NCBI RefSeq assembly: GCF_000282355.1 | Contig: NZ_AKJL01000007.1 | Span: forward strand, 1 to 32,138 | Source of the DNA: Pseudomonas sp. GM49 | GTDB lineage: Bacteria > Pseudomonadota > Gammaproteobacteria > Pseudomonadales > Pseudomonadaceae | Length of the DNA: 32,138 bases | Direction: 5' to 3' | In this document: in pieces, positions 16,589 to 22,562 of the stretch | How the letters are laid out: the number at the start of each line of letters is the position of its first letter | How positions within the stretch are numbered: position 1 is the first letter of the stretch | Translations under genes and position numbers: made by a program | Notes under the pieces: generated by a model | Database searches by the model: none | What the model saw: only the letters and a program-made list of their open reading frames with translations | Told to the model about the DNA's origin: nothing

Positions 16589-17379
16589 ATCCAGCCTCTT
16601 CCACAACCGTGACCGTCAACCGGGTCGATGAACGCATCGCACGGCTGGTCTTCAGCAACCCCACACAGCGCAATGCACTCAGCGCGCAGCTGCTGACGGC
16701 GCTCGACGAAAGTCTCGTCGCCCTGGCGTCACAACGCATCCCGGTGGTGATCCTCGGCAGCGAAGTCGGCCAATCCGTGTGGAGTGCCGGCCACGATATC
16801 CGCGAACTGCAACACGACCGCGACCCGATTGCCTATGGCAAACCGCTCGAACAGGTATTGCGCCGCATCCGCGCCTATCCCGGTGTGGTGATTGCCCTGG
16901 TGTCCGGCTCGGTGTGGGGCGGCGCGGTGGATCTGGTAATGAGCTGCGACATGGTCGTCGCGGACCGCAGCGCAAGCTTTGCCATGACTCCAGTGAACAT
17001 TGGATTGCCGTACACCACCAGTGGATTGCTGCGCTTCTTCAACAACTTGCCGATTCATGTGTTGAAGGAGATGTTTTTCACTGCACAGAAGCTCGATGCG
17101 CAGCGGGCGGAACGGTTTGGTCTGGTCAATCGACTGGTCGACACTGATGTGCTGGAAGCGACCGCGCTTGAACTGGCACACGGCATCGCCAGCAAAGCAC
17201 CGCTTGCCGTTGCGGCGGTCAAGGAACAGCTGCGTATCCTCGAAGACCTGCAACCGATTCCGGTGCAGGCGATGGAGCAGATTGCCGAACTGCGCCGACA
17301 AGCCTGCGAAAGTGCTGACTTTGGCGAAGGACTGGCAGCCTTTGCCGAGCGCCGGCCAGCAGCATTCAATGGCAATTAG
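16585..17379 (+). CDS. scpB: Methylmalonyl-CoA decarboxylase (crotonase superfamily, ScpB/YgfG-like)
   Basis: This 264-aa enzyme would convert methylmalonyl-CoA to propionyl-CoA and CO2. It matches remembered E. coli ScpB along its length. Shared blocks are SAGHDIREL with His70 (E. coli His66), DP followed by Y and PL, GSVWGGA (oxyanion hole), FAMTPVNIGLPY with Tyr143 (E. coli Tyr140), HVLKEMFFTA, KAPLAVAAVKEQLRIL and the C-terminal EGLAAFAERR. General enoyl-CoA hydratases have catalytic glutamates instead of this His/Tyr pattern, so decarboxylase is preferred. Malonyl-CoA is a possible alternative substrate. It is translationally coupled to the CoA-transferase and followed after 171 bases by the MatC-type carrier. 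Confidence 0.85.
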   Translation: MNPASSTTVTVNRVDERIARLVFSNPTQRNALSAQLLTALDESLVALASQRIPVVILGSEVGQSVWSAGHDIRELQHDRDPIAYGKPLEQVLRRIRAYPGVVIALVSGSVWGGAVDLVMSCDMVVADRSASFAMTPVNIGLPYTTSGLLRFFNNLPIHVLKEMFFTAQKLDAQRAERFGLVNRLVDTDVLEATALELAHGIASKAPLAVAAVKEQLRILEDLQPIPVQAMEQIAELRRQACESADFGEGLAAFAERRPAAFNGN

Positions 17380-17550
17380 CACGACAGAATTGAATGCTTC
17401 TGTGTTTGTACGACCGGCTACGCAGGCAAGGCACGCTTCCTCGTTTCGGCGCACGCCAGGCCCGACGTGAGTCGGTTGCTAAACATCCCGAAAAAATAAC
17501 AACAAGGACGGTACCTGCGGGACCGTCCGAATGCGGGGAGTCAGATTGAA

Positions 17551-18903
17551 ATGAATAATGAAATTCTGTCAATTTTAGTGCTGGTGGTCATTTTCGGCAT
17601 CGCTAGCGTGTTGCCCATCAACATGGGCGCGCTGGCGTTCGCAGCGGCCTTTATCGTCGGCTCGGTGATAATGGACATGACATCGGCGACCATCTTCGCC
17701 GGCTTTCCCAGTGACCTGTTCCTGACTTTGGTCGGTGTCACCTATTTGTTCGGCATCGCCCAGAACAACGGCACCATCGACTGGCTGATCGAACGGGCAG
17801 TGTTGATGGTGCGTGGCCATGTCGCCTGGATACCCTGGGTGATGTTCGTGGTGGCGGCGCTGCTCACCGGTTTCGGTGCGCTGAGCCCTGCGGTGGCAGC
17901 GATCCTCGCGCCTATTGCTCTCAACTTCGCCGTGCAGTACCGAATCAACCCGGTGCTCATGGGACTGATGGTGATTCACGGCGCTCAAGGCGGCAGTTTC
18001 TCCCCTGTGAGTATTTTCGGTGGCATAACCAATCAGATCGTTGCGTCCTCCGGGCTGCCTTATGCACCGTTCACTCTGTTCATCGCCAGCCTGTTGTTCA
18101 ACCTGGGGATTGCCATGGTGGTATTCGTAGTCTTCGGTGGTTTACGTAGCGCTCGCCTGTCATTGGCGGCGGTCCTGCCCGGTCCCGAGTTGCATGTTGC
18201 TGGTGCATCGCTGGCGATTCTTGGCCACGGCGGTACGCCGGCGTCCCCTGCTTATCATCGTACTGACCTGACGGGTGCCGGTGCGCCGCTACAGGCCCTC
18301 AGCGGCCTGGACGGGGCCAAGCTGTCGACGCTGGCCGGGCTGTTGGCCCTGGCGATCTCGGCATTAGTGTTCAAGTTCAATATCGGGTTGGTGGCCATGA
18401 CGGTCGCGGTGGTCCTGGCCATGTTCGCGCCCAAGGCGCAGAAGGCGGCCATTGACAAGGTCAGCTGGTCGACTGTTCTGCTGATCACCGGGATCATCAC
18501 TTACATCGGAGTGATGCAGACCATCGGTACCATCGACTATGTCGCCCATGGCATCTCCGGCTTGGGTGAACCGCTGCTGGTCGCTTTGCTGCTGTGCTTC
18601 ACTGCCGCAATTATCTCGTCCTTCGCTTCGTCCACGGCGTTGCTAGGGGTGATCATTCCCCTGGCCGTGCCATTCTTGAGCCAGGGCCACATCAGTGCGG
18701 TCGGTGTGGTCGCGGCTATCGCCATTTCCACCACTATCGTCGACACCAGCCCGTTCTCCACCAATGGTGCGCTGGTGGTTGCCAATACTCCCCCGCAGGA
18801 GCGAGAAAAAGTGTTGCGCAGCCTGCTGATCTACAGCGCGGTGGTTGCCCTGGTGGGACCCTGTATTGCCTGGTTGACCCTGGTGGTGCCCGGGGTGCTC
18901 TGA
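17551..18903 (+). CDS. MatC-type dicarboxylate (malonate) carrier, SLC13-like permease
   Basis: This 450-aa polytopic inner-membrane protein has about 11-12 hydrophobic segments. The first 150 residues match the dicarboxylate carrier MatC N-terminal family: INMGALAFAAAFIVGS, a GFPSDLFLTLVGVTYLFGIAQNNGTIDWL block, IPWVMF and MGLMVIHGAQGGSFSPVSI. The C-terminal half is a typical ion-transporter scaffold. Rhizobial MatC imports malonate for MatA and MatB. Here the neighbours are a CoA-transferase and a methylmalonyl-CoA decarboxylase, so the carrier would supply malonate, methylmalonate or a related C3-C4 diacid. The start has GGGGAG ten bases upstream. A 7-bp hairpin (17506-17528) in the leader lacks a T-run and is not a terminator. 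Confidence 0.88.
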   Translation: MNNEILSILVLVVIFGIASVLPINMGALAFAAAFIVGSVIMDMTSATIFAGFPSDLFLTLVGVTYLFGIAQNNGTIDWLIERAVLMVRGHVAWIPWVMFVVAALLTGFGALSPAVAAILAPIALNFAVQYRINPVLMGLMVIHGAQGGSFSPVSIFGGITNQIVASSGLPYAPFTLFIASLLFNLGIAMVVFVVFGGLRSARLSLAAVLPGPELHVAGASLAILGHGGTPASPAYHRTDLTGAGAPLQALSGLDGAKLSTLAGLLALAISALVFKFNIGLVAMTVAVVLAMFAPKAQKAAIDKVSWSTVLLITGIITYIGVMQTIGTIDYVAHGISGLGEPLLVALLLCFTAAIISSFASSTALLGVIIPLAVPFLSQGHISAVGVVAAIAISTTIVDTSPFSTNGALVVANTPPQEREKVLRSLLIYSAVVALVGPCIAWLTLVVPGVL

Positions 18904-18923
18904 GCTATCGGGTCAGGCCCTGG

Positions 18924-19085
18924 TCAACCTGACGGACTCAATTTTTCCGCCCCCCGCCCTGGATAATTCAGCACAAACCGGACATGCGCCTTCAACCCTG
19001 TAGCCAGGGGCGCATCGTCCGCGGTGAAGTAGGGGCTGTGATTGTTCGGGACCTTCTGCATGTTCTGGTCTGCAGGCGTTGCCCC
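18924..19085 (-). pseudogene. C-terminal remnant of an M20-family amidohydrolase
   Basis: About 53 codons on the minus strand read KVPNNHSPYFTADDAPL, then TGLKAHVRFVLNY, before a stop at 18924. This matches the C-terminal end of M20 (hippurate-hydrolase-like) amidohydrolases, where N-H-SP is part of the active-site region and a final helix follows. Upstream on the same strand the frame passes into the REPIN at 19091 and loses all similarity. There is no catalytic domain and no start. The remnant ends 20 bases after the carrier stop, on the opposite strand. Confidence 0.6.
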
Positions 19086-19090
19086 AACAT

Positions 19091-19190
19091 ACAAGGAGCC
19101 AGCTTGCTGGAGATGCTCGTTAACGATGACGCGGGTGAACTGGATAAACACGGCGCACTTGAGTTCATCGCCAGCAGGCTGGCTCCTACA
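19091..19190. repeat. REPIN (pair of inverted REP elements)
   Basis: Two inverted arms, AGGAGCCAGCTTGCTGG near 19094 and its partner CCAGCAGGCTGGCTCCT near 19171, enclose about 60 bases. This is the REP doublet layout common in fluorescent pseudomonads, where thousands of such elements are mobilised in trans by RAYT transposases. It sits at the broken edge of the amidohydrolase remnant. No RAYT gene is in the window. Confidence 0.75.
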
Positions 19191-19346
19191 GTTTCCCGGG
19201 ATTGCGTGAATAACCAAAAATAAGGACATTCGCTCTGTAACACGATGAATATCAAGGTGGTTTTTAAGGTTATTACTTTCTGCTCACCCGCCGTTTGGCT
19301 AGATGTCTACTTCAGCGCCAAGGCCAGGCCGGGGTCCATGGCCGAC

Positions 19347-19352
19347 TATAAT
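19347..19352 (+). promoter_or_regulatory. Candidate -10 box of the HFVP-repeat gene
   Basis: A perfect TATAAT lies 32 bases upstream of the ATG at 19385 and 20 bases before its GGAGG ribosome site. No good -35 box was found at the standard spacing. Confidence 0.35.
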
Positions 19353-19384
19353 TCAGTGTGGGGGGGACCGTCGGAGGTGGCGCT

Positions 19385-19888
19385 ATGCGTATCTTCAAGC
19401 AACTCCTGCTCTTGGTCGCGGGGCTTCTGGCAAGCAACCTCTCGCTGGAGGCAATCAGCAGTGGCGGCCTCGGTCAAAATCCTCATCCGGCCGTTCTGGT
19501 CAGTGGGCAGCCACAGCAATGCGGGCAATTCCACAATTTCCACAGGGGCTCGTTTCATACGGGAAACCGGCATTTCGTGCCAATGCACAACCAGCACTTT
19601 GTGCCAATGCGCAGCCGGCATTTCGTGCTAGTACACAACCAGCACTTCGTGCCATTGCAAACCCGGCATTTCGTGCCAATGGACAACCGGCATTTCGTGC
19701 CAGTACTCAACCAGCACTTCGTGCCAATGGACAACCGGCACTTCATACCGATCCACCGGGTGAACAGCATCGAGGTGATAAGAGGGCCCGGGTTCAGCAA
19801 TCAGCCCTTCGGTTCCAGGCACGTTCACTTTGTGCGTCAGTTCGATCCGCGGACGGGGCAGTTACTGATTCGGGAATTTGACCGGTGA
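19385..19888 (+). CDS. Secreted HFVP-repeat protein of unknown function
   Basis: This 167-aa protein starts at ATG 19385 after a GGAGG ribosome site. Residues 1-23 form a Sec signal peptide (basic start, then LLLLVAGLLA, cut probably near LEA). Residues 63-126 are eight consecutive 8-residue units beginning HF, at 63, 71, 79, 87, 95, 103, 111 and 119, with consensus HFVPxxNR or HFVPxxNQ. The tail (127-167) is basic and non-repetitive and includes RHVHFVRQFDP. There is one Cys (46). Regularly spaced histidines suggest metal, proton or surface binding in the periplasm or outside the cell, but that is inference. The alternative frames and the antisense strand over the repeat are also open, a side effect of the repeat. 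I do not recognise a named family. Confidence 0.72.
   Translation: MRIFKQLLLLVAGLLASNLSLEAISSGGLGQNPHPAVLVSGQPQQCGQFHNFHRGSFHTGNRHFVPMHNQHFVPMRSRHFVLVHNQHFVPLQTRHFVPMDNRHFVPVLNQHFVPMDNRHFIPIHRVNSIEVIRGPGFSNQPFGSRHVHFVRQFDPRTGQLLIREFDR
19571..19762 (+). repeat. Eight tandem 24-bp units inside the HFVP gene
   Basis: The array holds 8 x 24 bp, each unit containing CAYTTYGTGCCA-like sequence, with partial 48-bp higher-order similarity (NR and NQ unit types partly alternate). A 24-bp unit keeps the reading frame, so copy number could change without breaking the gene. Confidence 0.85.
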
Positions 19889-20012
19889 AGCATGCCGCTC
19901 CAGCAAACTGAGCAGCAACAACTCACACCATCCGTTCCTGGCGCAATACCTCACCCATGGTCACTTCCTGAATACCTTGGCGCATGACCCGACCTCTTGC
20001 TGCAGGAAAAAA

Positions 20013-20030
20013 AGAGGCCGATCGGCCTCT
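20013..20030 (-). terminator. Intrinsic terminator (minus strand)
   Basis: A perfect 18-bp palindrome, AGAGGCCGA/TCGGCCTCT, is followed on the minus strand by seven T. It begins at the stop codon of the 28-codon open frame at 20030-20116. There is no T-run in the plus direction, so it acts on minus-strand transcripts. Confidence 0.8.
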
Positions 20031-20116
20031 CAAACCAAGAGCAGAACCTGGATCAGGTGACGAAACGTCGGCTCGATTTTGCGGCTGTGGAGCATTTTTT
20101 CCGCTTTCCCGTACAT
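20030..20116 (-). pseudogene. 28-codon gene end of unknown family, followed by a terminator
   Basis: A minus-strand frame MYGKAEKMLHSRKIEPTF, then RHLIQVLLLV, has codon use like its neighbours and ends exactly at an intrinsic terminator. An in-frame stop lies six codons upstream of the ATG, and the ATG has no ribosome site. It therefore looks like the 3' end of a lost gene rather than a complete one. The basic motif loosely recalls transposase C-termini, but that is too weak to name. Confidence 0.35.
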
Positions 20117-20175
20117 GTCGGGTGGATCCGGTCAGGTATCTGCAGGTTCAGGTGTTCGATTCAGTATCTGGACGA

Positions 20176-20292
20176 ATGGATCTACTGGTGACAGGCATTT
20201 CGATTGCCCCGCTCAATGGCGGCCAGACGATCAACATGCTCTTTGACGAATCACGAGGGGATATCAAGGCCATCCATGAGAAGCGCTGGTAG
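20176..20292 (+). CDS. Possible 38-aa ORF or gene fragment
   Basis: A plus-strand frame from ATG 20176 to TAG 20292 encodes MDLLVTGISIAPLNGGQTIN and 18 more residues ending KRW. Its codon use is like that of real Pseudomonas genes, and a terminator starts 15 bases after the stop. In-frame reading continues upstream (VQVFDSVSGR), so the true start may be earlier, for example a GTG near 20155, or the 5' part may be lost. No family recognised. Confidence 0.25.
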   Translation: MDLLVTGISIAPLNGGQTINMLFDESRGDIKAIHEKRW

Positions 20293-20306
20293 GGCTGGAA
20301 AACGAA

Positions 20307-20331
20307 AAAGCCCGGCATCAGGCCGGGCTTT
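20307..20331. terminator. Bidirectional intrinsic terminator
   Basis: AAAGCCCGGC-ATCAG-GCCGGGCTTT forms a strong stem with A/T tails on both sides: TTTC on plus, five T on minus. On the minus strand it lies about 140 bases beyond the EamA stop; on the plus strand it follows the small ORF ending at 20292. Confidence 0.8.
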
Positions 20332-20469
20332 CTGTAGATGGGCCAAATCCATTTGGCTGATCGCATTGTGCACAGTGAGTGTGACGAAGGTGTGACAGGA
20401 GCGGAAACAGAAAGTCCGGTGCTGGGCCATTGCTGCCGGTCAGCACCGGTAGTAATCGGCCAACAGCGG

Positions 20470-21414
20470 CTACGGTTCAGCCTGTTTCACCGGCATCATC
20501 CGATGACGCTTCGCCGCCCATACGACCCCGCCCACCAGCAACATGATCGAGATCACTTCCATCAAGCCAGGCACTCGCTGGCTGAACAGAAAACCGTACA
20601 CGCAGGCAAACAGCGTTTCGAACACGATCATCTGGCCACTCAACGACGCGGGCATTCGACGCGAGCAAGCATTCCAAAGACCATTGGCAACCCATGAACC
20701 ACAGAACGCCAGGAACAGGCAAACCCACAGGAAAGTCGTCCAGCGGCTGCTTTCAACCTGAGAGGGCACCAGGTTCGGGAACAGCATCAAGGCCGCGATG
20801 CCGAACACGATCGCCACGATACCCGTCACGATGCCTGTCAGCGTCGACCATTCGCTGCTGTTGAAATGGCTTTGCTTGAGATAGCGGGCGTTGTGGGTGG
20901 CGTACCACGACCAGCAGACCACAGCACTGAACCCGCAGGCCAGGCCGAGCAACTGGGAAGACAGCGAGGTACCCGCCGCCCGCGTGCCCGTATGTTCCAG
21001 ACTGACCGATACGATGCCCAGGAATACCAGCAACAGAGGGAGCTTGAGCCTGGTCAGGGGCAGGGAGCCTGCATCGCTACGCCCCAGAAAGGTGATGGCA
21101 ACCGGCATCATGCCGTTGATAAGGGCGGCCGCGGTCACACCGCTCAGCTGTACGGAAGCGCCCAGGAGCGCGTAGTTCAGGACATTTCCGGTCAGTGACA
21201 GACGCAGCAGCATCCAGGCATCGCTGCGCGTCAAACGCGACAGCAGGCGGGACGCGATGGGCAAGGCCACGAGGAGCGAGATCATCCCGTACAGGGCAAA
21301 CCGTACACTGCTGATCAGCACGGCATTGAATTCCGGCAGCAACGAAGGGCCGATAATCACTCCACCCCAGATGGCACCCGCCAATATCGCAAATACAACC
21401 CCACTGTTCATCAT
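20470..21414 (-). CDS. EamA-family (DMT) transporter
   Basis: This 314-aa inner-membrane protein has ten hydrophobic segments in two EamA repeats, each about 140 residues. The first starts FAILAGAIWGGVIIGP and the second follows the central loop near residue 150 (LGLACGFSAVVCWSWYATHNARYL). Members export amino acids and other small metabolites; the substrate here is unknown. Two adjacent ATG codons (21414 and 21411) could start it, with only a weak GAG-type ribosome site. It is divergent from a GcvA-like LysR gene, the classic arrangement of a LysR-controlled exporter. A bidirectional hairpin at 20307-20331 probably ends the transcript. Confidence 0.92.
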   Translation of the reverse strand: MMNSGVVFAILAGAIWGGVIIGPSLLPEFNAVLISSVRFALYGMISLLVALPIASRLLSRLTRSDAWMLLRLSLTGNVLNYALLGASVQLSGVTAAALINGMMPVAITFLGRSDAGSLPLTRLKLPLLLVFLGIVSVSLEHTGTRAAGTSLSSQLLGLACGFSAVVCWSWYATHNARYLKQSHFNSSEWSTLTGIVTGIVAIVFGIAALMLFPNLVPSQVESSRWTTFLWVCLFLAFCGSWVANGLWNACSRRMPASLSGQMIVFETLFACVYGFLFSQRVPGLMEVISIMLLVGGVVWAAKRHRMMPVKQAEP

Positions 21415-21490
21415 CTCGGCTCTGGCAGGCTATTTAGCCGCATTCTAGCCATGGCAGATAAGCGCCACCTGCGATATAAAGTTGGCCACC

Positions 21491-21507
21491 CATTCCGCAT
21501 GGGAATG
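21491..21507. promoter_or_regulatory. Short inverted repeat at the 5' end of the LysR gene
   Basis: CATTCC-GCATG-GGAATG is a perfect 6-bp inverted repeat overlapping the candidate LysR start codons. If it is an operator, the real LysR start lies further downstream; if not, it is coding sequence. Confidence 0.25.
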
Positions 21508-22440
21508 TCTTCTAGCAATCGCCAGTCCCGGAGAACCGTCATTAACCGTTATCTGCGTACCTTGCCCCCATTGGAGACCCTGATCACGTTTGAGGCCGTG
21601 GGACGACACGCCAGCTTCACGGGCGCCGCTGGCGAACTGTTTCTGACCCAGAGCGCCGTGAGCAAACAGATGCGCCAGCTTGAGGACTCCATGGGCGTTC
21701 CGCTCTTCGAGCGCAAACCACGAGGGGTCAAGTTAACCAGCGCAGGGGATGAACTGCTGATGACGGTTAACGTACTCCTCACCACGATGTACCAAAGCGT
21801 CACGCGAATTCGCAATGTTCATCAGTCCAACGCCGTCTCGGTGCTGGCGACCCATGCCCTGGCCCAATTCTGGCTGTTCCCGAAACTGATCGAATTCAAC
21901 AAGGCGTACCCCGATATCGCCGTGCATGTTCACGCGATGAATGAGTTCGATGAAGCCAGCCTCAATGATTTCGACGTGGGCGTTCTCTATGGTTCTGGCC
22001 AATGGCCCTCGCTGGACAGCGATTTCCTGCTGCCGGAAATCGTCTATGCCGTGGCTCATCCTTCACTGGATGTCTCGGGGATTGAGACACTGGAACAATT
22101 GGCGCAAGCCAATCTGGTGCAGATCGACACCTGCGCCTGGCAGTGTCTGGACTGGCATCAATGGTTCAGCCACTTTGGTATCGACTTCGTCGCGCGGGAT
22201 AAAGCCCCGGTCTTCAACCAGCTGACCTTGGCGTATCGGGCCGTTCAACAAGGCATGGGCATCGGCCTGGCCTGGACGTTCATGGCGGATGAGGCGCTGG
22301 CCAAGGGAGAATTGCAGCGGGTTACGCCTTTTGAATGCGTAACGGGCAATGGTGAGTTCCTTGTGTCGGTAAAGCATCGCAAGCGTTCTGCCTGTGCCGA
22401 GATATTTCGGCAGTGGCTCTTGGGATCGATGGGCGACTGA
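21499..22440 (+). CDS. LysR-family regulator (GcvA-like), divergent from the EamA gene
   Basis: This 313-aa protein has the GcvA-type N-terminus (LRTLPPLETLITFEAVGRHASFTGAAGEL, then TQSAVSKQMRQLE) and a substrate-binding domain with the typical DFDVGVLYGSG core. The start is uncertain. In-frame ATG codons at 21451, 21499 and 21505 all lack a ribosome site, and the only good GGAG in the area is followed by ATT at 21541, shortly before the family consensus begins. I give 21499 as a compromise. It probably controls the divergent EamA exporter (85 bases between starts) in response to a small metabolite such as an amino acid. Confidence 0.88.
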   Translation: MGMSSSNRQSRRTVINRYLRTLPPLETLITFEAVGRHASFTGAAGELFLTQSAVSKQMRQLEDSMGVPLFERKPRGVKLTSAGDELLMTVNVLLTTMYQSVTRIRNVHQSNAVSVLATHALAQFWLFPKLIEFNKAYPDIAVHVHAMNEFDEASLNDFDVGVLYGSGQWPSLDSDFLLPEIVYAVAHPSLDVSGIETLEQLAQANLVQIDTCAWQCLDWHQWFSHFGIDFVARDKAPVFNQLTLAYRAVQQGMGIGLAWTFMADEALAKGELQRVTPFECVTGNGEFLVSVKHRKRSACAEIFRQWLLGSMGD

Positions 22441-22562
22441 TGACCAAAGCAGACATTCAAGGCAGGCAACTATTGGCCGATTTCTGCCTTCCACGACCGG
22501 ATGAAACCGACCCGATATAGCGGTCCATCGATGGATGCAAAGCACCGGTACTGGCCTCGACG

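Larger units (their letters stand above)
19889..20469. other. Gene-poor stretch between the HFVP gene and the EamA gene
   Basis: No full-length gene was found in this 581-bp interval. It contains a 28-codon minus-strand gene end (20030-20116) followed by its own terminator, a possible 38-aa plus-strand ORF (20176-20292), a bidirectional terminator (20307-20331), and a CCGGTGCTG/CAGCACCGG inverted repeat (20416-20449). The mix of fragments and terminators suggests decay of former genes. Confidence 0.5.

Noticed and set aside
17506..17528. GGACGGT/ACCGTCC hairpin between the decarboxylase and carrier genes as a terminator
   Set aside because: There is no T-run on either strand and it lies in the carrier's leader, so a terminator is not supported; a leader structure is possible but untested.
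18912..18947. GTCAGG/CCTGAC stem followed by a short T-run after the carrier gene
   Set aside because: The stem is only 6 bp with a 10-base loop and the T-run starts several bases after the stem, so it is too weak to call a terminator.
19571..19762. Regular repeats that might be a CRISPR array
   Set aside because: The 24-bp units are contiguous with no unique spacers, they keep one reading frame with a signal peptide, and no cas genes are present.
20416..20449. CCGGTGCTG/CAGCACCGG inverted repeat downstream of the EamA gene
   Set aside because: The loop is 16 bases and no T-run follows; the stronger hairpin at 20307-20331 better explains termination.
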